Assembly (NCBI RefSeq): GCF_004137765.1
Contig: NZ_NOIS01000003.1
Span: forward strand, 62,001-126,000
Reading direction: 5' to 3'
From: Rothia uropygialis
Lineage (GTDB): Bacteria > Actinomycetota > Actinomycetes > Actinomycetales > Micrococcaceae
Length of the DNA stretch: 64,000 nucleotides
The notes under the pieces are model-generated. The model saw nothing but the letters and a program-made list of their open reading frames with translations, was not told where the DNA came from and did not search any database. Shown here piece after piece: positions 1-8,794 of the stretch. Each line of letters starts with the position of its first letter. Position 1 is the first letter of the stretch. The position numbers were made by a program, and so were the translations under genes.

Positions 1-246
1 GGCTCCTGGGCGGCCGTGTTGCACGCCGCCCAGTTCGGGAAGATCGCAGTCGGGATTGAGGTCAATGCCACGCACCACTCCTCGGCAACCGAAGGCACCG
101 TGCGAGCGGTTGCGACGCCGATCAAGCTGGGGCGCTCGATGACCAGCCACGAAGTTGTTATGACGCACGTCGAGACCGGTCGGCGTCTCTGCACCGTTCG
201 GATCAGCAACTACCTCAAGCCCGCGCCGGAAGGGTTCTTCGACTGA
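1..246 (+). CDS. PaaI/MenI-type hotdog thioesterase, 3' part only
   Basis: The frame is open from base 1, so the start lies left of the window and only the last 81 codons are present. The visible part has the hotdog-fold signature of small acyl-CoA thioesterases: FGKIAVGIEVNATHHSSATEG followed by a strand with GVATPI-like (RAVATPIKLGRS) and RRLCTVRISNYL at the end. Such enzymes hydrolyse aromatic or hydroxylated acyl-CoA esters in the cytoplasm; PaaI members rescue CoA trapped as dead-end thioesters in phenylacetate degradation, MenI members work in menaquinone synthesis. The neighbouring beta-oxidation genes favour a PaaI-like role, but the substrate cannot be read from the sequence. It converges on the following minus-strand gene. 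Confidence 0.75.
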   Translation, partial: GSWAAVLHAAQFGKIAVGIEVNATHHSSATEGTVRAVATPIKLGRSMTSHEVVMTHVETGRRLCTVRISNYLKPAPEGFFD

Positions 247-249
247 GGC

Positions 250-271
250 ACGCCCGGACGTACCGGGGCGT
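250..271. terminator. Weak bidirectional hairpin
   Basis: ACGCCCGG, a short loop, then CCGGGGCGT forms a GC-rich hairpin with one bulged base, between the convergent thioesterase and dehydrogenase genes. No T-run follows, so a role in termination is only likely from its position. Confidence 0.35.
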
Positions 272-337
272 TGGGTGCATATCGGGCCCTGAGATGATCC
301 GATGCGCACATAACGTACCGATATGCAGCTCGAGGCG

Positions 338-1204
338 CTACTCGTACGAGTAGAAGCCCTTCCCGGTCTTCTTGCCCAGCTCACCGCGTTCGACCATGTC
401 CCGCATGAGTTGCGGCGGGCTGAAGCGCGGCCCCAGCTTGGACTCGAGGTATTCGGCGATGTCGAGGCGCACGTCCACGCCCACAATGTCCGTCAGCCCC
501 AGGGGGCCGACCGGATGCTTGTATCCCAGGGTCATCGCATGATCGATGTCCTCGGGCGAGGCGACCCCCTCCTCGACCATGCGGATCGCTTCCAGGGACA
601 GGGCGATTCCAAGTCGCGAGGACGCGAAGCCGGGGGCATCGTGCACGGTCACCGGGGTCTTGTTCAGCCCGGCCACCCACTCCCGGGTAAAGCCCTGCAA
701 TTCCTTCGACGTCCTATTCCCCACGACGACCTCTACGAGTTTGGAGGCCGGTACCGGGTTGAAGAAGTGCAGACCGCAGAACCGTTCGGGACGCTCCAGG
801 GTGTCGGCCAGCCCGTCCACGGACATCGAGGATGTATTGGTCGCGAGCCACGAATTCTCGTCCACATTCGACTCTGCCCTGCGAAGGGACTCGACCTTGA
901 GATCCCAGATCTCCGGAACGGCCTCGATCACCAGGTGGCAGTCGGCAAAGGCGGAAGCATCGGTCGCGGTCTCCAGTTTCTTGGCCCACTCGTCGGCTTC
1001 TCCGCTGATCTTGCCGCGCTCGACGGAAGCACGGATGTCCTTCTCGATGCGAGCCCGAGCGGATTGAGCGGCGTCGTCATTGACCTCGACGACGGTCACT
1101 GCCGCCCCTGAGATCAGGAACGCATGAGCTATCCCAGCCCCCATGCGGCCACCGCCAAGTACTCCTACGCGTTCGGGAACTTGCTGCTTGTCATGCGCGC
1201 TCAC
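338..1204 (-). CDS. paaH: 3-hydroxyacyl-CoA dehydrogenase (PaaH/FadB2 type)
   Basis: A 288-residue NAD-dependent 3-hydroxyacyl-CoA dehydrogenase, the usual length for the stand-alone (short) family. The N-terminal Rossmann motif is GGGRMGAGIA near residues 17-26; HFFNPVP carries the catalytic His, and the C-terminal dimerisation domain follows DAPGFASSRL. It oxidises 3-hydroxyacyl-CoA to 3-oxoacyl-CoA, the step before thiolysis. The GTG start directly abuts the TAA of the upstream enoyl-CoA hydratase, so the two are translationally linked. With a beta-ketoadipyl-type thiolase at the head of the operon, a role in phenylacetate (3-hydroxyadipyl-CoA) breakdown is the best guess; hydroxybutyryl-CoA or fatty-acid oxidation remains possible. 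Confidence 0.85.
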   Translation of the reverse strand: MSAHDKQQVPERVGVLGGGRMGAGIAHAFLISGAAVTVVEVNDDAAQSARARIEKDIRASVERGKISGEADEWAKKLETATDASAFADCHLVIEAVPEIWDLKVESLRRAESNVDENSWLATNTSSMSVDGLADTLERPERFCGLHFFNPVPASKLVEVVVGNRTSKELQGFTREWVAGLNKTPVTVHDAPGFASSRLGIALSLEAIRMVEEGVASPEDIDHAMTLGYKHPVGPLGLTDIVGVDVRLDIAEYLESKLGPRFSPPQLMRDMVERGELGKKTGKGFYSYE

Positions 1205-1975
1205 TTAGCTGCGCTCCTTCCTGCGGTCCAAGAAAGACTGCATCCGGTCGAATTTGGCGGGAGACTCGAACAAGACCGCCTGGGCGAGCTCGTCGACGTA
1301 TGGGTGCGCCTCCCGAGGCATATGGAAGACGCCTTTGGCGATCCGGACCGCGAGCGGGTCTTGCTTGGCGATCCGATCGGCAAGACCGTCGGCGGCATCG
1401 AGTAGGTCCTGTGATTCGTGGATTTCGGTAATGAGGCCCGCCGCGAGGGCCTCCTCGGCCCCCAGCGTGCGCCCTGCGAACAGCAACTCCTTGGCCAACG
1501 GTTCTCCGGCGAGTTCCTTGAGCCGCCACATGGCCCCGGCTGCTGCCACGATGCCGAGACCGGTCTCCGGCTGACCGATCTTGATCTGGGGTGTCCCGAT
1601 GCGAAAATCTGCGGCCCAGGCGAGCTCGGCACCGCCGCCCAGGGCGTAGCCGTCGAGGGCCGCGATCACGGGCATCGGAAGGCTCGCCAACCTCTCGAAG
1701 AGCCGCGAATTGATTCCGCGCAGTGCATCGTCCCGACGCCGTTCGCGCAACTGGGCAATATCCGCACCGGATGCGAAGATACCCTTTCCGTTCGTCTCCG
1801 TTCCGGAGAGGACCAGGATTTTCGGTTCGGATTCCAGGTGCGCGCAGACCCGGTGCAACTCGCCGATCATGGTCGCGTCGATCGCGTTGCGAACCTCGGG
1901 CCTATTGAGGCGAACGTGGAGCCGGTCTTCGCGCTCCTGAATCTCGATCGCCGTGAAGTCACCGGTCAATTCCAT
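1205..1975 (-). CDS. Enoyl-CoA hydratase/isomerase (PaaF-like)
   Basis: A crotonase-fold protein of 256 residues, normal for the family. [10 protein letters not shown] and the [16 protein letters not shown] stretch form the CoA-binding oxyanion hole, and QPETGLG supplies a candidate catalytic Glu. Such enzymes hydrate 2,3-enoyl-CoA to 3-hydroxyacyl-CoA, or isomerise the double bond. It is the middle gene of a three-gene minus-strand operon, starting 3 bases after the thiolase stop and ending flush against the dehydrogenase start. The context suggests 2,3-dehydroadipyl-CoA hydratase in the phenylacetate route, but paralogues of fatty-acid oxidation look very similar. Confidence 0.85.
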   Translation of the reverse strand: MELTGDFTAIEIQEREDRLHVRLNRPEVRNAIDATMIGELHRVCAHLESEPKILVLSGTETNGKGIFASGADIAQLRERRRDDALRGINSRLFERLASLPMPVIAALDGYALGGGAELAWAADFRIGTPQIKIGQPETGLGIVAAAGAMWRLKELAGEPLAKELLFAGRTLGAEEALAAGLITEIHESQDLLDAADGLADRIAKQDPLAVRIAKGVFHMPREAHPYVDELAQAVLFESPAKFDRMQSFLDRRKERS

Positions 1976-1978
1976 GGT

Positions 1979-3202
1979 CTATACCCTTTCGAGGAGGAGA
2001 GCGGCGCCCTGCCCGACGCCGATGCACATGGTCGCGAGGCCCTTCGAAGCACCCTCGCGCTCCATTCGACCCAACAGTGTGATGGTGATTCGGGAGCCGG
2101 AAGAACCGAGAGGGTGTCCCAACGCAATCGCTCCGCCGTCCCTGTTCACGAGGTCCGGATCCAGGCCGAGTCTACGGATCGAGGCGAGAGACTGGGTCGC
2201 GAAGGCTTCATTGATTTCGATGGCACCCAAGTCCCCGATGCCCCACCCTGAACGTTCCAGGACCTTCTGACTCGCGGGGACGGGCCCGATGCCCATGATT
2301 TCCGGAGGCACACCGGCGGATGCACCGTCCACGACCCGGGCGCGAGCCTCCAATCCGTATTTCTTCACAGCTTTCTCGCTGGCGACGATAATCGCCGAGG
2401 CGCCGTCGTTGAGGGCAGAGGAGTTGCCGGCCGTGACCACGGATCCGCCTTTGACGACCGGATTCAGCTTGGCCAGAACTTCGGTAGTGGTACCCGGGCG
2501 CGGGCCCTCGTCGGTCTCGACCAGATTCACCTCGCCCTTACGACCGGTAACTTTGACGGGCACGATTTCGTTCGCGAACCTGCCCGCCCGGATCGCCGCG
2601 TTGGCCTTCTCCTGGGAGCGCGCCGCGAATTCGTCTGCCTCCTCGCGCGTGATTCCGTCCACGCGAGCAACCTCCTCCGCGGTCTCCGGCATCGAATACG
2701 TAGCCTTGCCGTTACGGGACAAAGGACCGTCCACAAATTTCGAATTCACGAAGCGCCAGCCGATCGAAGTATCGAAGACCTCACCGGGCTTGGAGAACGG
2801 TTTGGTCGGCTTTTCCATGACCCAGGGCGCGCGAGACATCGATTCCACGCCGCCGGCGACCACAATATCCGCGGCACCGGCCTTGATCATCTGGGAGGCG
2901 ATCGTGATCGCGGACATCCCCGAGGCACACAACCGATTCACCGTCATCCCCGGTACCGAATCCGGGTAACCGGCCAGCAACCAGGCCAAACGGGCAACAT
3001 TCCGGTTCTCCTCACCCGCCCCGTTGGCGTTGCCCAGAATGACTTCATCGACGTCGGCCGGGTCGATTCCCGCCTCCTCAACGACGGTGCCGATGCACAG
3101 CGCCGCGAGGTCATCAGGGCGAACCGAGGAGAGTGAACCGCCGTATCGACCCACCGGAGTGCGGGCTCCACTGACGAGGAAGGCTGCGGGCATTTCGGGC
3201 AT
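1979..3202 (-). CDS. paaJ: Acetyl-CoA acyltransferase (beta-ketoadipyl-CoA thiolase type)
   Basis: A thiolase of 407 residues when started at the ATG at 3202, which follows an AGGAG with five-base spacing; the open frame extends further upstream but that part has no thiolase similarity. [16 protein letters not shown] near the N-terminus is typical of PcaF/PaaJ beta-ketoadipyl-CoA thiolases. NRLCASGMS holds the nucleophile Cys92; [13 protein letters not shown] and MCIGVGQG complete the active site. It cleaves 3-oxoacyl-CoA with CoA, giving acetyl-CoA plus, in the phenylacetate or protocatechuate pathway, succinyl-CoA. It heads the operon and has an inverted-repeat operator just upstream. A general fatty-acid thiolase is the alternative. 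Confidence 0.85.
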   Translation of the reverse strand: MPEMPAAFLVSGARTPVGRYGGSLSSVRPDDLAALCIGTVVEEAGIDPADVDEVILGNANGAGEENRNVARLAWLLAGYPDSVPGMTVNRLCASGMSAITIASQMIKAGAADIVVAGGVESMSRAPWVMEKPTKPFSKPGEVFDTSIGWRFVNSKFVDGPLSRNGKATYSMPETAEEVARVDGITREEADEFAARSQEKANAAIRAGRFANEIVPVKVTGRKGEVNLVETDEGPRPGTTTEVLAKLNPVVKGGSVVTAGNSSALNDGASAIIVASEKAVKKYGLEARARVVDGASAGVPPEIMGIGPVPASQKVLERSGWGIGDLGAIEINEAFATQSLASIRRLGLDPDLVNRDGGAIALGHPLGSSGSRITITLLGRMEREGASKGLATMCIGVGQGAALLLERV

Positions 3203-3230
3203 AAGAACTCCTGGGTGGGACAGACTTCGA

Positions 3231-3254
3231 ATTACTGACCATTCGTTCACTAAT
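3231..3254. promoter_or_regulatory. TetR-type operator upstream of the thiolase operon
   Basis: ATTACTGACC, four bases, then GTTCACTAAT form an interrupted inverted repeat with 8 of 10 arm positions matching. It lies 29 bases upstream of the thiolase start. TetR regulators such as PaaR bind operators of this general shape. No tetR gene is in the window, so the regulator would be encoded to the left or elsewhere. Confidence 0.55.
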
Positions 3255-3401
3255 ATGGCATCCGGTGTGACATGCGTCAATTCCACTCCATTCGCATCGT
3301 GCACCAGGGTTACGGACTTTGACGGTCAGCGGTTCATGTCCCGCAACAGTCCCTCGCGAGTTGGAGCCCTTGGAGCACACGGGATTAACTGGAAAGGAAA
3401 A

Positions 3402-3529
3402 CCATCCAGAGCGACCGAGAGACCTGGCTCGATGACGTCGCAGCAACCCATCTCCACGGTGATCCTTCGCCCCGACCGGCGGACAGATCCTCCGCGGACG
3501 AGCACGGTGCTAACGCCAGGACTCGATGG
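3402..3529 (+). promoter_or_regulatory. SAM (S-box) riboswitch
   Basis: The leader of the ABC transporter operon carries the S-box core: CAGAGCGACCGAGAGACC, then GGCTCGATGACGTCGCAGCAACC in two overlapping pieces, and later GGTGCTAACGCCAG. Helix P1 can form from CCATC (3402-3406) and GATGG (3525-3529), and P2 from GCGAC (3411-3415) and GTCGC (3437-3441). The 3' strand of P1 overlaps the GGAG ribosome binding site (3528-3531) of the downstream gene, so SAM binding would hide it. The stretch 3203-3540 between genes otherwise holds only the TetR-type operator and about 145 bases (3255-3400) in which I see nothing definite. Confidence 0.85.
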
Positions 3530-3540
3530 AGTGATTGATT

Positions 3541-4383
3541 GTGGCCTCGACGCACCCGACGGAACGTGCGCAGGAAGCCCGGAGGAAAGCGGCTTCGGTT
3601 CGGTTCCACAGCGTCGGAAAGTCATTCCCGGGATCCAGGCGCGGCACTGCCGGGTCCGAAGTTCTCCGTGACGTGACCTTCACCGCGGAACCAGGGGAAA
3701 TCGTCGCGGTGCTCGGCCCTTCGGGCTGCGGGAAGTCGACTCTTCTGCGTGCAGCGGCCGGACTCGACACCGCGAGCGCAGGATCCGTCACGATTGATGG
3801 AACGCCAGTACGTGAAATTGATCCCCGGTGCGCTGTGGGATTCCAGGAACCACGGCTTCTGCCGTGGCGTTCCGTCACGGACAACGTTGTCCTCGGTCTG
3901 CCGAAGAATGCGAGCAAGAACGGCGGACGCAAACGAGTCGCCGAGCTGATCGACCTCGTGGGCTTGGGAGAGCACGCGAGCCATCGCCCCGGGGAAGTCT
4001 CCGGGGGCATGGCTCAACGCGCGTCCCTGGCCAGGGCCCTGGCACGCAACCCCAGAGTGCTCCTCCTCGATGAGCCTTTCGGGGCCCTGGATGCCCTGAC
4101 TCGCCTGAAAATGCAGGACCTGTTGCTGGACATTCACGGTCAGGACCCCACCACCGTTCTCCTCGTGACTCACGACGTCGACGAGGCCCTGTACCTATCC
4201 GACCGTGTGGTCATACTCGGCCGCACGGCACCGGGAGTACCGGCGGGGATTGTCGAAAGCATTGAGGTCGGTTTGCCGCGTCCTCGTTCCCGTGAGGACG
4301 CGCAACTGGTCCGAATGCGCGGCCACCTCTTGGGTCTGCTGGGCGTGGACACGACCGCACATGAGGCATTTCGGGACGTGTGA
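3541..4383 (+). CDS. ssuB: ABC importer ATPase, nitrate/sulfonate/taurine type
   Basis: An ABC ATPase of about 280 residues. Walker A is GPSGCGKST, the Q-loop is GFQEPRLLPWRS, the signature is SGGMAQRASLARAL and Walker B is RVLLLDEPFGALD, followed by the THDVDEA switch. This pattern is typical of SsuB/TauB. It should power import of an alkanesulfonate or a similar sulfur source from the cell membrane. I chose the GTG at 3541 because GGAG lies nine bases upstream; a TTG at 3535 is in frame but too close to that site. The S-box riboswitch directly ahead of it ties expression to the SAM pool, so the transported compound likely feeds methionine or cysteine supply. Confidence 0.88.
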   Translation: MASTHPTERAQEARRKAASVRFHSVGKSFPGSRRGTAGSEVLRDVTFTAEPGEIVAVLGPSGCGKSTLLRAAAGLDTASAGSVTIDGTPVREIDPRCAVGFQEPRLLPWRSVTDNVVLGLPKNASKNGGRKRVAELIDLVGLGEHASHRPGEVSGGMAQRASLARALARNPRVLLLDEPFGALDALTRLKMQDLLLDIHGQDPTTVLLVTHDVDEALYLSDRVVILGRTAPGVPAGIVESIEVGLPRPRSREDAQLVRMRGHLLGLLGVDTTAHEAFRDV

Positions 4384-4462
4384 CCCGCTGCGCCAACGCG
4401 GCCCGCGCCCAAGGTTTCCTCGTTCATCCCCTCCTCGACTTCCTCGCAAGGACCCCAACCTC

Positions 4463-5506
4463 ATGATCAATCTTTCCCGTCGAGACGCAGTGCGGGCCGC
4501 CGGCCTCGGCGTCGTGACCCTGGCCCTGTCCGGGTGCATGCCCGGCGAGGGCGCTGGACGCGGCGTCATCAACGCGGACGCGACCAGCAGCATCACCCTC
4601 GACTATGCGACGTACAACCCGTTGTCTCTGATCATTCGCAGGAAGGAATGGCTCGAGAAGGCCGCGGCCGATCTGGGGCAATCGGTCACGTGGCTCAAGT
4701 CGGCGGGTTCGAACAAAGCCAATCAGAACCTCATCGGCGCAGCCATAGACGTCGGGTCTACGGCGGGCTCGGCCGCTCTTCTGGCACGAGCGAACGGGGC
4801 TCCGCTCAAAACCATTGATCTCTTCTCACAACCGGAATGGTCGGCCCTCATGCGCACGCCGGAATCGTCGATTCGACGGGTCGAGGACCTGGCAGGCCGG
4901 TCCGTCGGGGCGACGCTGGGGACGGACCCATATTTCCTGTTAGTTCAGGCCCTCAAAGCGGCCGGTATGAGCACGGACGACGTCACGGTCGTGAACTTGC
5001 AGCATGCCGACGGTCGGGCCGCGCTCGATACCCATCAAGTCGATGCGTGGTCAGGGCTCGACCCGATCATGGCGACTGCAGAGGATGAAGGCGGTGACGT
5101 CTTGTTCTACCGGAATCTGGAGTTCAACACGTGGGGTTTCCTCAACGCTCGGGAAGAGTTCCTGCAACAGAATCCGGAGGGTGCTCAGCTCGTCGTCGAC
5201 GTCTATGCGTACGCCAGAGAGTGGGCCCTGAAGAATCCGAGCGAGGCGACGCGATTATTCGCCGAAGAAGCAGCCGTTTCCGGTGGGGTCGCTGAGAAGG
5301 TCTGGGACCGAACTCATTTGGATATCGACCCCGTACCAGGCGAAGAGCAACTCAAAGTGCTCAGCAATGTTGCACCAATCCTCGTGGATTCCGGAGACGT
5401 CTCGGAGCGCAAGGACGTCGACGACGCCGTGGCCAACATCATCGACAAGCACTACGCCGAGGCAGCGGATGCGCGTTCCGCGGCCAGACGGATTGAGGGG
5501 AAGTAG
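4463..5506 (+). CDS. ssuA: ABC importer substrate-binding lipoprotein (SsuA/TauA type)
   Basis: A 347-residue solute-binding protein. The N-terminus has SRRDAVRAAGLG, a weak twin-arginine pattern, a hydrophobic stretch and the lipobox LSGC with Cys25 as the probable lipidation site. The mature part resembles NMT1/THI5-like sulfonate-binding proteins (IDVGSTAGSAALLARANG, VEDLAGRSVGATLGT). It would capture the substrate outside the membrane for the adjacent ATPase and permease. The open frame extends back into the ATPase gene, but ATG 4463 with AAGGAC upstream starts directly at the signal peptide. It lies 79 bases after the ATPase and 3 bases before the permease. The exact ligand is unknown. 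Confidence 0.87.
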   Translation: MINLSRRDAVRAAGLGVVTLALSGCMPGEGAGRGVINADATSSITLDYATYNPLSLIIRRKEWLEKAAADLGQSVTWLKSAGSNKANQNLIGAAIDVGSTAGSAALLARANGAPLKTIDLFSQPEWSALMRTPESSIRRVEDLAGRSVGATLGTDPYFLLVQALKAAGMSTDDVTVVNLQHADGRAALDTHQVDAWSGLDPIMATAEDEGGDVLFYRNLEFNTWGFLNAREEFLQQNPEGAQLVVDVYAYAREWALKNPSEATRLFAEEAAVSGGVAEKVWDRTHLDIDPVPGEEQLKVLSNVAPILVDSGDVSERKDVDDAVANIIDKHYAEAADARSAARRIEGK

Positions 5507-5509
5507 AGC

Positions 5510-6295
5510 GTGAAATTCCTTCCGAGAAATCGTTGGGCCTTAGGCGGCCTGGGCTTGGTCCTACCATTGATCATGTTGCTGGTGTGGCATCTGCTCTCCT
5601 CGACCGGTGTTTTCTCACCGATTCAGCTTCCGGCCCCATCGGCTGTGGTCGATGCCGGTGTCGAGTTGGTTCAGCGCCACGAGCTGTGGCAGCACGTGGG
5701 GATCTCGACACAACGGGTGATCCTGGGTTTCCTCATCGGAAGCGCCCTCGGGCTGGCGATTGGTGCGTTGATCGGTCTCTCACGCTGGACGAACGTCTTG
5801 GCCGGTCCGACCGTGGGAGCGGTGCGAGCGGTGCCGTCTCTGGCCTGGGTCCCCTTGATGCTGCTCTGGGTCGGCGTGGGCGAGAACTCCAAGGTCATTC
5901 TCGTCGCGATCGGTGCATTCTTTCCCGTTTACACCACGGTCGCCGGTTCGCTGAAACACGTCGACCGCCAGCTGATCGAGGCCGCCCGCTCATTTGGGAT
6001 CACTGGCCTACGACTTTTCACGACGGTTCAGCTTCCGGCGGTCATGCCGTCCGTGGTCTCCGGTCTCCGACTCGCCCTGGCCCAGGCATGGCTTTTTCTG
6101 GTGGCCGCAGAGCTCGTAGGAGCTTCGATGGGCCTGGGCTTCCTGCTGACCGATTCGCAGAGCAACGGCCGGACCGACCGCCTGATTCTGGCGATCATTC
6201 TCTTGGCAATACTGGGCAAAATCACTGACGCCCTGATAGGAATCTTTGAACGATGGACCCAACGCCGATGGGGCACTGCCCCGGAAAACGCGTGA
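5510..6295 (+). CDS. ssuC: ABC importer permease (SsuC type)
   Basis: A 261-residue integral membrane protein with about six hydrophobic segments and the EAA loop EAARSFGITGLRLF, which contacts the ATPase. This fits the SsuC/TauC branch of binding-protein-dependent permeases (AVRAVPSLAWVPLMLLWVG is typical). It starts with GTG three bases after the lipoprotein gene, completing an ATPase-lipoprotein-permease operon under the S-box riboswitch. No monooxygenase (SsuD) or flavin reductase (SsuE) is next to it, so desulfonation enzymes, if used, are elsewhere. Confidence 0.87.
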   Translation: MKFLPRNRWALGGLGLVLPLIMLLVWHLLSSTGVFSPIQLPAPSAVVDAGVELVQRHELWQHVGISTQRVILGFLIGSALGLAIGALIGLSRWTNVLAGPTVGAVRAVPSLAWVPLMLLWVGVGENSKVILVAIGAFFPVYTTVAGSLKHVDRQLIEAARSFGITGLRLFTTVQLPAVMPSVVSGLRLALAQAWLFLVAAELVGASMGLGFLLTDSQSNGRTDRLILAIILLAILGKITDALIGIFERWTQRRWGTAPENA

Positions 6296-6321
6296 AGGAT
6301 CCGCAACGGATAGGAACGATC

Positions 6322-8493
6322 ATGACTCTTCCGACAAATTTTGTCTTCTCTGACCCTCACAAGCCGACCCCGAATCCCGCCACGATCTCCGACGCGGCCC
6401 GCGTTGATTTCTGGGAGAAGCAGGCAGGTCGCCTGTCCTGGGCCGAACCTTGGCACACCGCGCACCGGTTCGAGAAGCCGCGGCCCATAGGAACTGACCA
6501 GGACGGAGCACCGGAGTTCAGCGTGCCCGAGATCGCCTGGTTCGAAGGCGGCAGACTGAACGCGGCCTATAACTGCGTAGACCGGCACGTCGAGGCGGGA
6601 CGCGGTCAGCACGTTGCCCTGTACTTCGAGGGAGAGCCCGGAGACCGGGAGGTCTACACGTACGCTCGGTTGCAGACGGAAGTCTCCCGTGCCGCGAATG
6701 CTCTGCTCGATCTGGGGGTCGAGAAAGGAGATCGCGTTGTGATCTATCTTCCGGTCATTCCGGAGACCGTCATCATCACGCTTGCCTGCGCTCGGATCGG
6801 GGCCGTGCATTCGCTCGTATTCGGCGGATTCTCCGCCGAGGCGCTCAAATTTCGGGTCGAAGACACCGGTGCCAAGGTTCTGGTGACCACGGACGGTCAG
6901 AACCGAAAGGGCAAGGTCGTTCCCGTCAAGCAGAACGCCGACGAGGCCTGCGCGGGAGACAACTCGATCGAACACGTCGTGGTGGTCCGTCGGACCTCAC
7001 GCCCTGGCCGCAAGACACCCGCGGGTGTTCCGCTCTCCCCGTCCGACAAAGGCTTCCGTTCCAAGGACGAGCAAGCCGTGCCCTGGACGACCGGACGCGA
7101 TGTGTGGTGGCACGACCTCATCGAGAGCGCATCCGATGTGCACGAGCCGGAATTCTTCGAAGCCGAAACCCCTCTGTTCATCATCTACACCTCCGGAACG
7201 ACCGGCCGCCCGAAGGGACTTGTCCACACGACCGGCGGCTACCTCACCCAGACGGCATACACTCATGCCCTGTTATTCGATCTCCTTCCCGAAACCCTGG
7301 ACGAGAGCGGGGAAGTCCGTCCGGATGAGCTTTCCGCGGAGAATGACGCGGGCAAAGTCGATTCCACGGTTCACTGGTGCACCGCCGATCTCGCCTGGGT
7401 CACGGCCCACACCTACGAGATCTATGGTCCGCTCCTCAACGGGGTATCCGAGGTGATCTACGAGGGGACGCCCAACACCCCGCATTTCGGTCGCCATTTC
7501 GAAATCATCGAACGGTACGGCGTCACGAATTACTACACCGCGCCGACCCTCATCCGTTCCTTGATGGGCGCTTTTCCGCAGGGCCTTCCCGCGAGCTATA
7601 ACCTCGCGTCCGTGCGGCTTCTGGGATCAGTCGGTGAGTCCATCAATCCGGAAGCGTGGCGCTGGTTGCGCGACAACGTGGGCGCCGGCGAGGTTCCGTT
7701 CATCGATACATGGTGGCAGTCCGAGACCGGAGCGACCGTGTGTTCCCCGAGACCCCATGATCCGCAGTTCGCACCTGCCGGTTCGTTCCCGGACGATGCA
7801 CCGCACACGCGGGTCAAACCAGGTTGCGCAACTCGGGCGGTTCCGGGGATTTCGACGCGGGTTGTGGACGAGTCCGGCCAGGACGTCGAGCCGTCGACCC
7901 AGGGATTCATCGTGGTGGACAAAATCGGCCCCTCGATGGCGCGCACCGTGTGGGGCAATCCTCAGCGGTACTTGGATTCGTACTGGAAGCACTACGGCGA
8001 GCGCGGTTGGTTCCTCGCCGGGGACGGCGCCAAGGTCGACGACGAAGGCGACACCTTCATCCTCGGCCGGATCGACGACGTCATCAACATCTCGGGGCAC
8101 AGACTCTCGACCATCGAGATCGAGTCGGCTCTGGTGACCCACGAAGCCGTCGTCGAAGCAGGTGTCTGCCCCGTCGAGGACGAGCTCACGGGGCACTCCG
8201 CCATCGCGTTCGTGACCGTCGCGGGCGACCGGGCCCCGAATGAGAGTGAGCTCCGGGAAACCCTGAGGGCCCACGTGAGCCGGGAGATCGGTCCCATCGC
8301 CAAGCCGAAGGAAGTCATCGTGGTCAAGGACATCCCCAAGACCAGGTCGGGCAAGATCACTCGGCGCCTTCTCGGAGAGCTGTACCAAGGGCGGGAACTG
8401 GGAGATCGGTCTTCGCTTCAGAATGAGGAAGCGTTGGACCACATCGCCGAGGTGCTTACGCGACGCCAAACAGGCGAAGGACCGCGCAGGTAG
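6322..8493 (+). CDS. acsA: Acetyl-CoA synthetase
   Basis: An AMP-forming acetate-CoA ligase of 723 residues, longer than the usual 650. Motifs are TSGTTGRPKGLVHTTGG (ATP binding), DTWWQSETG with the Trp that limits the acyl pocket to acetate, and PKTRSGKITRR with the lysine that is acetylated in regulated family members. Extra length comes from about 25-30 residues inserted between the TAYTHALLFDLLPE helix and HWCTADLAWVT, and from a longer hinge before the PWTTG segment. ATG 6322 follows AGGAAC; the frame extends upstream into ssuC but lacks similarity there. It may be read through from the ABC operon. Its last 38 bases overlap the convergent azlD. Confidence 0.88.
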   Translation: MTLPTNFVFSDPHKPTPNPATISDAARVDFWEKQAGRLSWAEPWHTAHRFEKPRPIGTDQDGAPEFSVPEIAWFEGGRLNAAYNCVDRHVEAGRGQHVALYFEGEPGDREVYTYARLQTEVSRAANALLDLGVEKGDRVVIYLPVIPETVIITLACARIGAVHSLVFGGFSAEALKFRVEDTGAKVLVTTDGQNRKGKVVPVKQNADEACAGDNSIEHVVVVRRTSRPGRKTPAGVPLSPSDKGFRSKDEQAVPWTTGRDVWWHDLIESASDVHEPEFFEAETPLFIIYTSGTTGRPKGLVHTTGGYLTQTAYTHALLFDLLPETLDESGEVRPDELSAENDAGKVDSTVHWCTADLAWVTAHTYEIYGPLLNGVSEVIYEGTPNTPHFGRHFEIIERYGVTNYYTAPTLIRSLMGAFPQGLPASYNLASVRLLGSVGESINPEAWRWLRDNVGAGEVPFIDTWWQSETGATVCSPRPHDPQFAPAGSFPDDAPHTRVKPGCATRAVPGISTRVVDESGQDVEPSTQGFIVVDKIGPSMARTVWGNPQRYLDSYWKHYGERGWFLAGDGAKVDDEGDTFILGRIDDVINISGHRLSTIEIESALVTHEAVVEAGVCPVEDELTGHSAIAFVTVAGDRAPNESELRETLRAHVSREIGPIAKPKEVIVVKDIPKTRSGKITRRLLGELYQGRELGDRSSLQNEEALDHIAEVLTRRQTGEGPRR

Positions 8494-8794
8494 CCATCCC
8501 GAGGATCACGCAGATGAGAAGGGGCACTTTGACGATTGCGGCGATGATTCCGACTGAAGTTCCGATGATGCGCGCGGGCCCGGCGATGTCCTGCCCCTCG
8601 AAGACCATGGTGGTCGCGGCGACTGCACAGATCAGGACCACGGTGGCCCGGTCCATCCAAAGGCGAGCGGTCGTGGGTTCTTCGGTTTCCTCGTCCGTAC
8701 CGGACATCGAACCGATTCTCACACCCACATACCGCAGGATGTAGGTTCCGATGACCAGACCGGCCAAGGCGATCACGAAGGGAATTGTGCTCAT
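8456..8794 (-). CDS. azlD: AzlD-family branched-chain amino acid exporter subunit
   Basis: A 112-residue membrane protein with three to four hydrophobic segments and the N-terminal YILRYVGVRIGS typical of AzlD (T-Y-x-x-R). AzlD is the small partner of AzlC; together they export branched-chain amino acids or azaleucine. Its ATG overlaps the TGA of azlC (ATGA), which suggests coupled translation. The 3' end runs 38 bases into the convergent acetyl-CoA synthetase gene, leaving no room for a separate terminator. Confidence 0.83.
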   Translation of the reverse strand: MSTIPFVIALAGLVIGTYILRYVGVRIGSMSGTDEETEEPTTARLWMDRATVVLICAVAATTMVFEGQDIAGPARIIGTSVGIIAAIVKVPLLICVILGMATCAVLRLFGVA

